Source: Clostridium paraputrificum (GTDB lineage Bacteria; Bacillota; Clostridia; Clostridiales; Clostridiaceae). Taken from it: 64,000 nucleotides of DNA. This document shows, piece by piece, positions 1 to 9,550 of the stretch. The stretch covers positions 240,028-304,027 of the forward strand of contig NZ_UAWH01000016.1 in assembly GCF_900447045.1 (NCBI RefSeq), in the 5' to 3' direction. The notes beneath the pieces were generated by a model. The model did no database searches. It saw only the letters and a list, made by a program, of their open reading frames with translations, and had not been told where the DNA came from. A program made the translations under genes and the position numbers. Position 1 is the stretch's first letter. Each line of letters begins with the position of its first letter.

Positions 1-1381
1 TTTCTGATCTCAACTTGTCCACAGTACCAAAGAATAATGGCCCAGTAAAATAAATTACCTTTGTTTTTCCTAAAGTATTATTTTTACTTATATTTCTATT
101 TAATTTGTCCTCATCAACGTCACTAATAAAAATATCTGCATTTGATATTTTAACCATAAATAATAGGCTTGCAAAAATCACTCCTATTAATATAGCTTGT
201 GTTAAGTCAAAAACTATTGTTGCCATCATAGTTATAAAGAATTTCATAATAGATCCCTTAAATCTTTTAGTGAACATATATTTAATATTTTCCCACTCAT
301 TCATTCTCCAAGCAGTAATCATCAAAACTCCTGCTAATGCTGATAGAGGAATTTTTGACATTATAGGTGCTAAAACAAACATTGATATTAATAAAAATAT
401 AGAGTGAAAAATACTAACCAACCTAGTTTGAGCACCTGATTTTATAGCTACACTTGTTCTTGCTATTGCAGCTGTAGCAGGTACCCCTCCAAAGAAAGGT
501 ATAATCATATTTCCAATACCTTGAGCAACAAGTTCTCTATTAGGATCAAAGGATTCTCCCTTCATTTTCTTACCAACTTCACCACAAAGTAAACTTTCAA
601 TCATTGCTAAAGCAGCTATACTAATAGCAGGAACTACTAATCCCTTAATAGACTCTAAATTAATACCTGCAAAAGTTAATCTATCATCTAAAATCAATTT
701 TTGTGGGATATCTCCTATAACATCAACTGGTAAATTAAATAACATATTAACTATTAAAGCAACTATAAGTCCAATTAAAGATGATGGAACTTTTGCATTC
801 CACTTTTTAGGCCATAGAATCATTATAGCTACTACAAGTATTCCAATTAATAACGCATACATATTAGGATTTATAGGTCCTCTTACAAAGTTAAACACCT
901 TTATAATTGCACTATCAGAAGTTTTTGTAGTTACTCCCAAAAAATTATCTAGTTGTCCAATTGCAATAGTTAATGCAATACCAGATGTAAAGCCTGTAAT
1001 TACTGGTAGTGGAATATAAGACACCACTTTTCCTAACTTAAATACACCTGCAACTATTAGAATAAGACCAGCTATTAAACTAGCTACCCATATTCCTTCT
1101 AATCCATATTGTTGTCCAAGCAATATTAATATTGCACTCATAGCTCCAGTTGGTCCTGAAATTTGAAAGGAACCTCCAGAAAGAGCACCAATTACTAAAC
1201 CAGAGATTATTGCTGTTATAATTCCTGCACCAGCTGATGCTCCACAACTTACACCAAAGGCTAATGCTAAAGGAAGTGCAACTGCTGTAACAGTTATCCC
1301 TGCCATTAGGTCCTTTTTAAACTTTCCTCCATTGTAGTTCTTAAACTCTTTGATTAAATCATTTTTGTAATTAGTAAACAT
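1..1381 (-). CDS. SulP-family inorganic anion transporter, 3' end cut by window edge
   Basis: The reading frame runs from an ATG at 1381 off the left edge, giving about 460 residues of a usual 550 or so. The start reads MFTNYKNDLIKEF, followed by DLMAGITVTAVALPLALAFG and SGPTGAMSAILI, typical of the first membrane helices of SulP (sulfate permease family) transporters. The last visible residues, KVIYFTGPLFFGTVDKL, match the opening strand of the C-terminal STAS domain, so only most of STAS is missing. The family moves sulfate, bicarbonate or other anions across the cell membrane; the substrate here cannot be told. An in-frame ATG at 1393 is an alternative start; neither has a strong ribosome site. 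A hairpin followed by a U-run (1469-1520) lies directly upstream on the same strand and could end the preceding transcript or attenuate this gene. Confidence 0.9.
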   Translation of the reverse strand, partial: MFTNYKNDLIKEFKNYNGGKFKKDLMAGITVTAVALPLALAFGVSCGASAGAGIITAIISGLVIGALSGGSFQISGPTGAMSAILILLGQQYGLEGIWVASLIAGLILIVAGVFKLGKVVSYIPLPVITGFTSGIALTIAIGQLDNFLGVTTKTSDSAIIKVFNFVRGPINPNMYALLIGILVVAIMILWPKKWNAKVPSSLIGLIVALIVNMLFNLPVDVIGDIPQKLILDDRLTFAGINLESIKGLVVPAISIAALAMIESLLCGEVGKKMKGESFDPNRELVAQGIGNMIIPFFGGVPATAAIARTSVAIKSGAQTRLVSIFHSIFLLISMFVLAPIMSKIPLSALAGVLMITAWRMNEWENIKYMFTKRFKGSIMKFFITMMATIVFDLTQAILIGVIFASLLFMVKISNADIFISDVDEDKLNRNISKNNTLGKTKVIYFTGPLFFGTVDKLRSE

Positions 1382-1468
1382 TTTTTGCCCCATTTCTTAT
1401 ACTTTTTTAAAACACATCAACTATTTTATACCTTAATGTAAATAAAGACAAGTTTTACATAAAAGAAT

Positions 1469-1565
1469 AAAAAAGTGGAGGATATTTATTTTGCTCCATC
1501 TCAAAACAAATATCCCCCACTACTAAAAGTAAGAAATTATAAAACTATTATTCTTGATTTTATAT
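1469..1565 (-). repeat. Dispersed hairpin repeat, copy A
   Basis: On the minus strand a stem with arms at 1508-1520 and 1475-1487 (GTGGGGGATATTT against AAATATCCTCCAC) is followed by six Ts, so it works as an intrinsic terminator. About 45 bases before the stem (1521-1565), including TTTTATAATTT and CTTACTTTTAGTA, and the stem itself recur at 27994-28120. Similarity outside the stem means this is more than a chance terminator. It sits between the zinc ribbon gene and the SulP gene. It may be a small RNA or leader element copied within the genome; function unknown. Confidence 0.65.
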
Positions 1566-1571
1566 ATGTTA

Positions 1572-1796
1572 CTATACAGCTTGAGTTTCAAGATCAATAA
1601 CTAGCTTTTTGCATTGTTGGCAAACATAAGCTTCACTTCTAGGTCTTCCAAAAGCTGAATTAGTCTTTAACTTTATGCCCCCTTTTGACCATATACCTGC
1701 CACTAGCTTCTTATCTTCTGCTTGCCATTTTAGTGCATATCTATCACCAAAAAGATTTCCCTTTACCATTTCATTACCACAACTTGAACAAACCAT
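1572..1796 (-). CDS. Small zinc ribbon protein (DUF6487-like)
   Basis: A 74-residue protein with CSSC near the N-terminus and CQQC near the C-terminus, a spacing expected for one zinc ribbon. The middle holds GDRYALKW and a GIWSKGGIKLK stretch resembling the PF20097/DUF6487 family of small cytosolic proteins whose role is unknown. I chose the ATG at 1796 because a GGAGGAAG ribosome site sits seven bases before it; a longer frame from 1832 has no such site. It stands alone between the lipoprotein gene and the hairpin repeat. Confidence 0.75.
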   Translation of the reverse strand: MVCSSCGNEMVKGNLFGDRYALKWQAEDKKLVAGIWSKGGIKLKTNSAFGRPRSEAYVCQQCKKLVIDLETQAV

Positions 1797-1918
1797 CTTT
1801 CTTCCTCCCATAATATATAAAAAGTTAATCACTTAATATATATTATTTATATCCCCTAATAATAACATCTAATTATCCTACTTTTAATTGAATGGCTAGT
1901 CCATGATTACAATATTAT

Positions 1919-2329
1919 CTATATAGCACTTGATACTACATCTATCTCATATTTACTAAAATCTTTCTTTATTAGCATAATCTTAACTTCTCTTTTTTCT
2001 CCTGGTTTTATATCAGTTTCATTTGTAAATGAACTCTCAATAGTAACCCCATTACCATCATATAACTTATAATTAAACTGTATGTAATCTATTGTTTCAT
2101 TTGAAGTATTCTCAAATATCCCTACTATTTCGCTTGAATACTCCCCTTTTTTAACCTCCCAATTAACCTTCTTTGCCATCTCATTATATAATTCATCTTT
2201 AGATTTTTTGTCATCTTCCATTTGATTTATTGTGTCAGAGGCTGATTTTGCCATCCCCCCCATTAATGCTGTACATCCTCCAACTAAAACAATAAGTATT
2301 ATTACTACCCCAATTAAAATCTTCTTCAT
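1919..2329 (-). CDS. FxLYD-domain lipoprotein
   Basis: A 136-residue protein starting MKKILIGVVIIL with a hydrophobic signal segment ending in VGGC, a lipobox for lipid attachment at the cysteine. A short, charged linker (SASDTINQMEDDKKSKDELY) leads to a domain with FENTSNETIDYIQFNYKLYD, the signature of the FxLYD family, a small beta-sandwich of unknown role found in exported Gram-positive proteins. The start at 2329 is set by an AAAGGAGGAATAATA ribosome site. A terminator lies between it and the upstream kinase gene, so it probably has its own transcript or receives read-through. Confidence 0.8.
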   Translation of the reverse strand: MKKILIGVVIILIVLVGGCTALMGGMAKSASDTINQMEDDKKSKDELYNEMAKKVNWEVKKGEYSSEIVGIFENTSNETIDYIQFNYKLYDGNGVTIESSFTNETDIKPGEKREVKIMLIKKDFSKYEIDVVSSAI

Positions 2330-2345
2330 TATTATTCCTCCTTTA

Positions 2346-2387
2346 AAACAAAAATGATACTTGTCCATTTTCTTGGACTAGTATCAT
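2346..2387 (-). terminator. Intrinsic terminator after the kinase gene
   Basis: Inverted repeat with arms 2354-2366 and 2375-2387 (one mismatch in 13), followed on the minus strand by TTTTTGTTTT. A second hairpin with GTATGCT/AGCATAC arms sits at about 2408-2430, right after the kinase stop codon. The pair separates the kinase from the lipoprotein gene. Confidence 0.75.
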
Positions 2388-2431
2388 TATAAAAATATTT
2401 AGAGTTTCATTGGTATGCTATCAGCATACAC

Positions 2432-3499
2432 CTATTGAAATATGTTTAACATCATGCCAGCAAAGATTATAATTAATATAGTATAAATAGTAACCCCTAC
2501 TTTTCTAATACTTTTATTATTTCCCTTTAATAAAGGTAACATAGATTGTATATTATTGTAGTTTCCATAAAGAAAAGTCAACCCGAATAATGCTATAAGC
2601 ATACTAATATCACCAATAATATAAGAGAAACTTTTTGTACCTATATCAATAAAAATAGCAAATACTAAAAATATGTACCATAATGATGCAGCTAAAATAT
2701 AAGAAGGCTTTCCTCTTCTAAATCCAGGTAAGTTTCTAATAAACATTTTACTCTTTCTATATTTTATTTGTTTGCCACTACATAACTCTAAATCTTCCTT
2801 AAGCTCAAGACATGTTTTATATCTTTCATTAGGAGAAATCTTAATACATTTTTCAATTACTTTAGCTAATTTTTCATCATTCTTTTTATCCCTTGGTAGT
2901 TTTCCTGTTGTTAAAACATTCATTAAAACCCCAATAGAATAAATATCACTTCTACTATCTGTTTGATTAAAGCCAAATTGCTCTGGGGATGCATATCCTT
3001 CTGTTCCTAATATCTGAGTATCCCTATTTTCATCACTTTTATGTATTCTTGACACATCAAAGTCTATTAATTTAACTATACCATTATTATCTACAATAAT
3101 ATTAGAGGGCTTTATATCCCTATGTATTATTGGACTACTTAAATTATGTAAAACATCTAATATTTCGCAAATCTTTATACCATATTCTATAACCCTATCC
3201 TCTGATAATACTCCTTCCCCCTGGATTTCCTCTAGAGTTTTACCATTAATAAATTCTTCAATTACATAAAGTATCATCTCATCCTCAATAACTTCATAAA
3301 CCTTCGGAATACCTATGTTATCAATCTTTTGTAATTCTTTAAAAACTCCTTTTTTATAATTTGACAATGTCTTTTTTACATATATCTTATTATCTACTAT
3401 ATTCTGAACCAACTCTATTTTACTTTTATCCGATTCATTTATTACCGTTAGTTCCTTATACAATGATAATTTATAACCAACATTATAATTCATCTCCAT
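2432..3499 (-). CDS. Membrane-anchored Ser/Thr protein kinase (no PASTA domains)
   Basis: A 355-residue Hanks-type kinase. Visible motifs are the lysine region YVKKTL (about 41-45), the catalytic loop HRDIKPSN (D128), the metal site DFD (146-148) and the SPEQFG substrate lobe motif (171-176). The glycine-rich loop is degenerate. After about residue 265 there are two or three membrane segments ending the protein, and no extracellular PASTA repeats, so it is not the usual PrkC/PknB. It should phosphorylate cytosolic targets from the membrane; the input is unknown. The next start, ATG at 3493, has better spacing to the AGGTGG site than the ATG at 3499. It is divergent from an HTH gene 79 bases away, a likely functional partner. 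Confidence 0.85.
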   Translation of the reverse strand: MEMNYNVGYKLSLYKELTVINESDKSKIELVQNIVDNKIYVKKTLSNYKKGVFKELQKIDNIGIPKVYEVIEDEMILYVIEEFINGKTLEEIQGEGVLSEDRVIEYGIKICEILDVLHNLSSPIIHRDIKPSNIIVDNNGIVKLIDFDVSRIHKSDENRDTQILGTEGYASPEQFGFNQTDSRSDIYSIGVLMNVLTTGKLPRDKKNDEKLAKVIEKCIKISPNERYKTCLELKEDLELCSGKQIKYRKSKMFIRNLPGFRRGKPSYILAASLWYIFLVFAIFIDIGTKSFSYIIGDISMLIALFGLTFLYGNYNNIQSMLPLLKGNNKSIRKVGVTIYTILIIIFAGMMLNIFQ

Positions 3500-3578
3500 G
3501 TTCCACCTAAACTTTCACTTAACTATAATATAATATATAATATTATTATCTCATTTTTTATTTAAGGATGGAATAACT

Positions 3579-4007
3579 ATGATTGATAAAAAGACTTCTG
3601 AATTATTAAATACTCTTAATTCTATAGATAATTATAAAAATTTAAAAACATATATTTCTAAGGATTTAGATGTTAAGGAACTAACTATTTCTGAATACTT
3701 AGTTAACCTTTGTAATAAAAAAAATATAAGCAAAAGTACTTTAATTGCTAATGCAGATATTGATCGTACATATGGATACCAAATTTTAAATGGAAGTAAA
3801 AATCCTAGTAGAAATAATATAATTAAGCTTTGCTTATCCCTACAACTTACATTAGATGAAACAGATAGAGCTCTTACTATAGCTAAAGAAGGACGACTTT
3901 ACCCTAAGGTTATTAGAGATACTTTTTTAATATTTGCTATAAATAATAAACTTACTGTCTTAGATACAAATATATTATTAGAAGAAAACGGACAAGATAT
4001 CCTATAG
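3579..4007 (+). CDS. XRE-like helix-turn-helix protein
   Basis: A 142-residue protein. Residues about 40-95 (SEYLVNLCNKKNISKSTLIANADIDRTYGYQILNGSKNPSRNNIIKLCLS, cited as landmarks) read as a Cro/CI-type DNA-binding fold. The C-terminal third carries a helical extension with no family I recognise. The start follows AAGGATGG and is well placed. It is divergently transcribed from the kinase gene and shares its short promoter region, so it may be a repressor of that gene or a kinase target; both are inferences. Confidence 0.7.
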   Translation: MIDKKTSELLNTLNSIDNYKNLKTYISKDLDVKELTISEYLVNLCNKKNISKSTLIANADIDRTYGYQILNGSKNPSRNNIIKLCLSLQLTLDETDRALTIAKEGRLYPKVIRDTFLIFAINNKLTVLDTNILLEENGQDIL

Positions 4008-4018
4008 ATATCATGTCC
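3990..4018. terminator. Terminator overlapping the HTH stop codon
   Basis: Inverted repeat with arms 3990-4001 and 4007-4018 (GGACAAGATATC against GATATCATGTCC) including the HTH stop codon. It lies between two convergent genes and is flanked by T-rich sequence on the plus strand. Confidence 0.6.
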
Positions 4019-4025
4019 TTTACTT

Positions 4026-4328
4026 TTAAAAAATATAAGTCATATTTTGAGGTTCATAATAAGATAATCCATGTTGTTTAGCTAACCCCTTAACTAGATT
4101 ATCAATCTCTTCTGCATCTTCAAGTAAACATCCAATAATTATAAAGCCTTTACCCTTGTTTATATCTAACTTTTCTCCATTAGATATTAAATCTTCAAAA
4201 AACTCATCTATTAATCCAATGTCTCCAACTAGAGAATCTTCCCCTTGACATAACTGCTCATATAAAAACTGGGCTCCCATTACATTACTTACCTTATCAC
4301 TATTCCATACTGCACAATACCACTCCAT
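4026..4328 (-). CDS. Conserved-looking hypothetical protein downstream of mgtE
   Basis: A 100-residue acidic cytosolic protein with no signal peptide or membrane segment. I do not recognise the family. It contains a MEWYCAVWNSDKVSN start, a GKGFIIIGCLLEDAEEIDNLVKGLAKQ segment that looks like an alpha-beta unit, and a YYEPQNMTYIF tail. The start at 4328 is fixed by GGAGG five bases upstream; that GGAGG lies inside a longer frame from 4340 that I reject. It begins 21 bases after mgtE and is probably cotranscribed with it, so it may fall under Mg2+ control. Confidence 0.65.
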   Translation of the reverse strand: MEWYCAVWNSDKVSNVMGAQFLYEQLCQGEDSLVGDIGLIDEFFEDLISNGEKLDINKGKGFIIIGCLLEDAEEIDNLVKGLAKQHGLSYYEPQNMTYIF

Positions 4329-4349
4329 AAAAACCTCCATTTATCTAAA

Positions 4350-5693
4350 CTAGATTAAATAACTAATAAACATAGTTGCAAGTCCAAGGAAAAAGAAAAA
4401 GCCTAAAACATCAGTAACTGTTGTTACAAACACTGCTGATGCTAGTGCAGGGTCTACCTTAAGCTTCTTTAGTATTACTGGAACTATAAACCCCGACATT
4501 GTTGCTACCATCATATTTAATATCATTGCAACACCAATTACAATACCAAATACAAAGTTCCTTTCCCATATAAAACCTAAAACTGCTATAATGGCTCCAA
4601 TAACTATACCTGTTACAAGGCCTACTAATAACTCTTTTATAAAAATTCTCATCCCATTATCTTTATCTAATTCTCCTAATGCAATACCACGAACTACTAT
4701 TGTTAATGATTGTGTTCCTGCGTTTCCTCCCATTCCTGCTACAATAGGCATAAAGGTTGCAAGAGTTACAACTTGACTTATTGTGCCTTCGAAAGCTCCT
4801 ACAACAGAAGCTGCAAGAATTGCAGTAATTAAGTTTACTATAAGCCACGGTAATCTACTTTTTACAGAATCTCTAAGGGAACCATCTACTTTTTCCTCTT
4901 CATCCACACCACCAAGACGATGGATATCTTCTGTAGTTTCCTCCTGCATAACCTCAACTATATCATCTACAGTTACTATTCCTAAAATCTTATTATTCTC
5001 ATCTACAACTGGCATTGTCATAAATCCATACTTTTCAAACTTGCTAGCCACTTCTTCCTGATCCATATAGTACGGCACTGATATTACATTGGTATTTGTT
5101 ATTTCAGATATCTTTGTATCAAAGTCATTGCATACTATATCTCTTAAAGAAACTACACCTTTTAAGACATTTTCCTTATTAATAACATAAAGATAATATG
5201 CAGATTCAGCATCTGGAGCTTCCTTTTGTAAATACTTTAGGGTTTTTTCAATAGTTTTATTTTCCCTTATTGATACAAACTCCGTTGCCATAATACCACC
5301 AGCTGTATCTGGCTCATATGAAAGAAGCTTATAAACATCTTTTCTATCTTCTTCATTTATTTTCTTTAAAACATCTTTAATTTCTTCTTCATCTAAGACT
5401 CCAACAAGATCTGTTAACTCATCAGAGGACATCTCACCTAAAATCTTCTTTTGCTTATTTTCAGAAAACTTCTTTAAAATTTCATACTTTTCTTCATCAT
5501 CTTCTTCCTCAAGAATAGCTGCAATAAACCAATCTGGTAATCTTTTTAATATCTTAAAGAAATCATCTTCGTTGTCATGAAGTAAATCTAATACATCAGC
5601 AGGATGAATATCCTCAATCTTCTCTTCTAGCTCCTCCTGAGTATAATTTAGTAATTTTTCTAATAAATCCTTTTCATTTAATTCTTTCTTCAT
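4350..5693 (-). CDS. mgtE: MgtE-family magnesium transporter
   Basis: A 447-residue protein with the full MgtE order: an acidic superhelical N-domain (about 15-130, including LHDNEDDFFKILKRLP), two CBS domains (about 130-255, with PVVDENNKILGIVTVDDI), a plug-helix region and five membrane helices from about residue 280 with GGNAGTQSLTIVVRGIALGE, the conserved ion-path segment. Family knowledge: a homodimeric channel-like Mg2+ importer that closes when cytosolic Mg2+ binds the CBS and N domains. Upstream lie an M-box Mg2+ riboswitch with terminator and a coupled short ORF, so control by Mg2+ is expected both at transcription (riboswitch) and through channel gating. Confidence 0.95.
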   Translation of the reverse strand: MKKELNEKDLLEKLLNYTQEELEEKIEDIHPADVLDLLHDNEDDFFKILKRLPDWFIAAILEEEDDEEKYEILKKFSENKQKKILGEMSSDELTDLVGVLDEEEIKDVLKKINEEDRKDVYKLLSYEPDTAGGIMATEFVSIRENKTIEKTLKYLQKEAPDAESAYYLYVINKENVLKGVVSLRDIVCNDFDTKISEITNTNVISVPYYMDQEEVASKFEKYGFMTMPVVDENNKILGIVTVDDIVEVMQEETTEDIHRLGGVDEEEKVDGSLRDSVKSRLPWLIVNLITAILAASVVGAFEGTISQVVTLATFMPIVAGMGGNAGTQSLTIVVRGIALGELDKDNGMRIFIKELLVGLVTGIVIGAIIAVLGFIWERNFVFGIVIGVAMILNMMVATMSGFIVPVILKKLKVDPALASAVFVTTVTDVLGFFFFLGLATMFISYLI

Positions 5694-5705
5694 TATAACT
5701 CCTCC

Positions 5706-5810
5706 TTATATAAGAGGATAAAACACCCTATACGGCGAACAAACTTCATCCTCATCCTTTATTTTGTTTTCCGTCTTAACTTTTATACTCCTACTGGCAT
5801 CAGATTCCAT
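5706..5810 (-). CDS. 34-codon leader ORF directly upstream of mgtE
   Basis: ATG at 5810, stop TAA at 5706-5708. The product begins MESDASRSIKVK, is highly charged in the middle (KIKDEDEV) and ends YRVFYPLI. An AAGGTGGTGAATTAA ribosome site precedes the ATG, and the stop codon abuts the GGAGGAG ribosome site of mgtE, only 12 bases from its start, so translation of the two is likely coupled. It could be a leader peptide or a small partner of the channel. It is too short for family recognition; whether it is translated is not shown by the sequence alone. Confidence 0.5.
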   Translation of the reverse strand: MESDASRSIKVKTENKIKDEDEVCSPYRVFYPLI

Positions 5811-5831
5811 TTAATTCACCACCTTATTTTT

Positions 5832-5881
5832 TTGCCCATCTGCATTTCCGAAGCTTGCCTGAAGAAAATCTTGCAGGGGCA
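5832..5881 (-). other. Structured hairpin in the mgtE leader
   Basis: On the minus strand TGCCCCTGCA (5872-5881) pairs with TGCAGATGGGCA (within 5832-5844), enclosing a 27-base C/G-containing interior in otherwise AT-rich DNA. It lies between the M-box terminator and the leader ORF. No known riboswitch consensus was recognised. Confidence 0.45.
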
Positions 5882-5895
5882 TATATTTTATTTTT

Positions 5896-5982
5896 TATTC
5901 TTTAGGAAGAAATGAAATAATATCTAGCTAAATTGTTGAAGTTATCCACAATTTAATTGATGCTATAATTTCCTAAAGAATA
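5896..5982 (-). repeat. 13-bp inverted repeat enclosing 61 bases in the mgtE leader
   Basis: Perfect arms TATTCTTTAGGAA at 5896-5908 and its complement at 5970-5982. A smaller AAATTGT/ACAATTT hairpin is nested inside. The outer arm overlaps the U-run of the M-box terminator, so it could be a leader RNA fold or the ends of a tiny inserted element. Confidence 0.5.
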
Positions 5983-6016
5983 AAAAAAGACCTTTTAACC
6001 CTACGTTAAAAAGCCT
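5982..6016 (-). terminator. mgtE: Riboswitch-controlled terminator upstream of mgtE
   Basis: Arms AGGCTTTTTAAC and GGTTAAAAGGTCT (5988-6016) are followed by seven Ts on the minus strand. It stands immediately after the M-box aptamer, the standard expression platform for Mg2+-dependent termination. The sequence CTACGTTAAAAA at 6001-6012 recurs within the aptamer at 6080-6091, a possible competing pairing. Confidence 0.8.
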
Positions 6017-6039
6017 TAAATATAACACAATTTAATTGT

Positions 6040-6180
6040 AGAGCTTTAGCACTATAAAGCTTTGACCTTTTCTTGTCAGCTACGTTAAAAATTACCTTGG
6101 CGATAATTATTGTTAACCCATTGGAATCTCTCGATTTTTCTGGGTAGCAGCATCTATCTTTATAGGAGCCTCACCTAACA
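6040..6180 (-). ncRNA. M-box (ykoK) Mg2+ riboswitch aptamer
   Basis: The minus strand starts GTTAGGTGAGGCTCCTATA, the hallmark 5' end of the M-box, then GCTGCTACCCAGAAA, TCGAGAGA, CAATGGGT and, near the 3' end, GTGCTAAAGCTC, all in the family's order and spacing. Family knowledge: Mg2+ binding compacts the aptamer and allows a terminator to form, shutting off Mg2+ transporter genes. A sigma-A promoter precedes it and a terminator follows, upstream of mgtE. Confidence 0.95.
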
Positions 6181-6194
6181 AATTTTCCTACTTA

Positions 6195-6223
6195 ATACTA
6201 TTCTTTTATTTGATATAAGTCAA
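6195..6223 (-). promoter_or_regulatory. Sigma-A promoter for the M-box/mgtE transcript
   Basis: Minus-strand TTGACT (6218-6223), 17-base spacer, TAGTAT (6195-6200), ending about 15 bases before the M-box. It begins just after the truA stop codon. Confidence 0.7.
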
Positions 6224-6233
6224 CACTTTTGAA

Positions 6234-6986
6234 TTAATATTCTAAATTTTTAAGCATTAATCCTTTCCCTGGAACCTTTAGACCTGAATTTTCTCTATTC
6301 TTAGACTCTAATATCTCTTTAATATCTTCTGGATTCCTTTTATGAACTCCAACCTCTACTAATGTTCCTACAATTATTCTTACCATATTTAACAGAAATC
6401 CATTTCCACTTACTTCTATTTGTACAAATCCATTATAATTTGTTATTTTTATATCCCTTATAGTTCTTATAGTGGACTTTTTACCATTCTTTACTTTTAA
6501 ATTAGTAAAACTCTTAAAATCATGAGTGCCTATAAGATACTTTGCACCTTCTCTCATACTTTCTATATCTAATTCTTCTTTTATATGATAAGCAAATCTC
6601 TTGGAAAATACATCTTGATATTTTGTGTTTTGAATTGAATACACATAGGTTTTTCCCTTTACATTTAACCTAGAGTGAAACCTATCACTTGCTATCTTAA
6701 GTTCTTTAACCACAATATCCTCTGGTAAATATTCTTCAAGATAACTCATCATTTCCACTAAAGTCATTTTTGAATCAGTAAAGAAGTTTGCCACATAATT
6801 ATCTGCATGAACTCCAGAATCTGTTCTGCCACAACCTATTACTTCTATTTCCTCCCCTGTCATTTTACTTAAAACATTTTCGATTTTTCCTTGTATTGTT
6901 ACAACAGAATTGCCTTTTTGATTCTGCTTTTGCCATCCCTTATATCTTGTTCCATCATATTGTAATAACATTTTTATGTTTCTCAT
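6234..6986 (-). CDS. truA: tRNA pseudouridine synthase A
   Basis: A 250-residue enzyme with the TruA catalytic motif [11 protein letters not shown], whose aspartate attacks the uridine; it makes pseudouridine at positions 38-40 of tRNA anticodon arms. Also visible are the N-terminal [15 protein letters not shown] and the C-terminal [20 protein letters not shown], both family signatures. The length is normal. The start follows TTAGGAGGAAAAT. It is followed directly by the mgtE riboswitch promoter and preceded by a methyltransferase gene that may be cotranscribed. Confidence 0.95.
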   Translation of the reverse strand: MRNIKMLLQYDGTRYKGWQKQNQKGNSVVTIQGKIENVLSKMTGEEIEVIGCGRTDSGVHADNYVANFFTDSKMTLVEMMSYLEEYLPEDIVVKELKIASDRFHSRLNVKGKTYVYSIQNTKYQDVFSKRFAYHIKEELDIESMREGAKYLIGTHDFKSFTNLKVKNGKKSTIRTIRDIKITNYNGFVQIEVSGNGFLLNMVRIIVGTLVEVGVHKRNPEDIKEILESKNRENSGLKVPGKGLMLKNLEY

Positions 6987-7023
6987 ATTTTCCTCCTAAA
7001 GAAAAAAGAATCTAGATACTATT

Positions 7024-7653
7024 TTACCTACATTCTTTAATTGCTACAATATATGCTAACTCAAAAGTTCCTTTTATTTTTTTACTTTTCTTTATTTTAA
7101 AGCCATTACTTTTTATAAACTTAATATACTCATCAGTTGTCCATTTGCTATAAGCCTTAAAACCTACAATAGACATAAGTTTCCATAACACTTTAGCTTT
7201 TATACTACTCTTATGTGTAAAAGTTGGTGCTATTAAGATCCCCTCATCCTTTAATACTCTTTTAATATTACTAAGTGCTTCCTCAGGCTTTGGCATTATG
7301 TGAAGTGCATTAGATATAAGTACACAATCAAATGTTTTAGAACCATAAGGTAAATCACATGCATCCTCTACTGAAAAATTAAGATTATTAGGCCTCTCTT
7401 TACGTTTTGCTTCTTTTATCATTTCTTCAGAAAAATCAGTAGCCTCCAAATACTTCACTTTATCTGCTATTCTTAAAGCAATTAATCCTGTACCTGTTGC
7501 AAGCTCCAACATTTCCATTTTAGAATTTACATCTCTTCTAATAAGTTTAATCATCTCTTCATAAGCTTGCTCATCTTTTTTTATTATAAAATCATATTTA
7601 CTAGCAAATCTATTCCAAAACTTTTTATTTGAGTTCATCTCTTGTTTCTCCAT
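7024..7653 (-). CDS. Class I SAM-dependent methyltransferase (UbiE/type 11 fold)
   Basis: About 209 residues. Motif I LELATGTGLIALRIA binds SAM; FDCVLISNALHIMPKPEEAL is the motif II/post-I region. The order fits Methyltransf_11/25 small-molecule methyltransferases; the substrate is unknown. A longer frame from 7719 lacks a ribosome site. I prefer ATG 7653, after GGTGAGAAT; ATG 7638 (MNSNKKFW) after GGAG is also plausible. It lies 37 bases upstream of truA on the same strand. Confidence 0.8.
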   Translation of the reverse strand: MEKQEMNSNKKFWNRFASKYDFIIKKDEQAYEEMIKLIRRDVNSKMEMLELATGTGLIALRIADKVKYLEATDFSEEMIKEAKRKERPNNLNFSVEDACDLPYGSKTFDCVLISNALHIMPKPEEALSNIKRVLKDEGILIAPTFTHKSSIKAKVLWKLMSIVGFKAYSKWTTDEYIKFIKSNGFKIKKSKKIKGTFELAYIVAIKECR

Positions 7654-7776
7654 ATTCTCACCAGCCTCGATAAATTCCAATGTTTGTATACATTTTACCA
7701 TAATTATCCTTATTAGCAAATCTAAATTATAATTTCATTTTTAACTTCTTATTTAGCATCACTTTTTACATAAATA

Positions 7777-7823
7777 TATAGAAAGAAGTAGAATTTAAAT
7801 TGTAAATTCTACTTCTTTCTATA
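7777..7823 (-). terminator. Long inverted repeat downstream of the beta-glucosidase gene
   Basis: Perfect 21-base arms at 7777-7797 and 7803-7823 with a 5-base loop. The U-run is weak, but the position after the last gene of the PTS operon argues for a terminator or an RNA-stabilising 3' end. Confidence 0.65.
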
Positions 7824-7835
7824 TATAATATTAGT

Positions 7836-9549
<1,714 letters not shown>

Positions 9550-9550
9550 A

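Noticed and set aside
105..407. Open frame of 100 codons on the plus strand
   Set aside because: It is antisense to the SulP coding frame, which has clear family motifs; no ribosome site.
4591..5061. Plus-strand and alternate minus-strand frames inside mgtE
   Set aside because: Shadows of the mgtE coding sequence in other frames.
5896..5982. Insertion-sequence remnant upstream of mgtE
   Set aside because: Inverted arms exist, but no target duplication or second copy is seen in the window, so it is kept only as a structural repeat.
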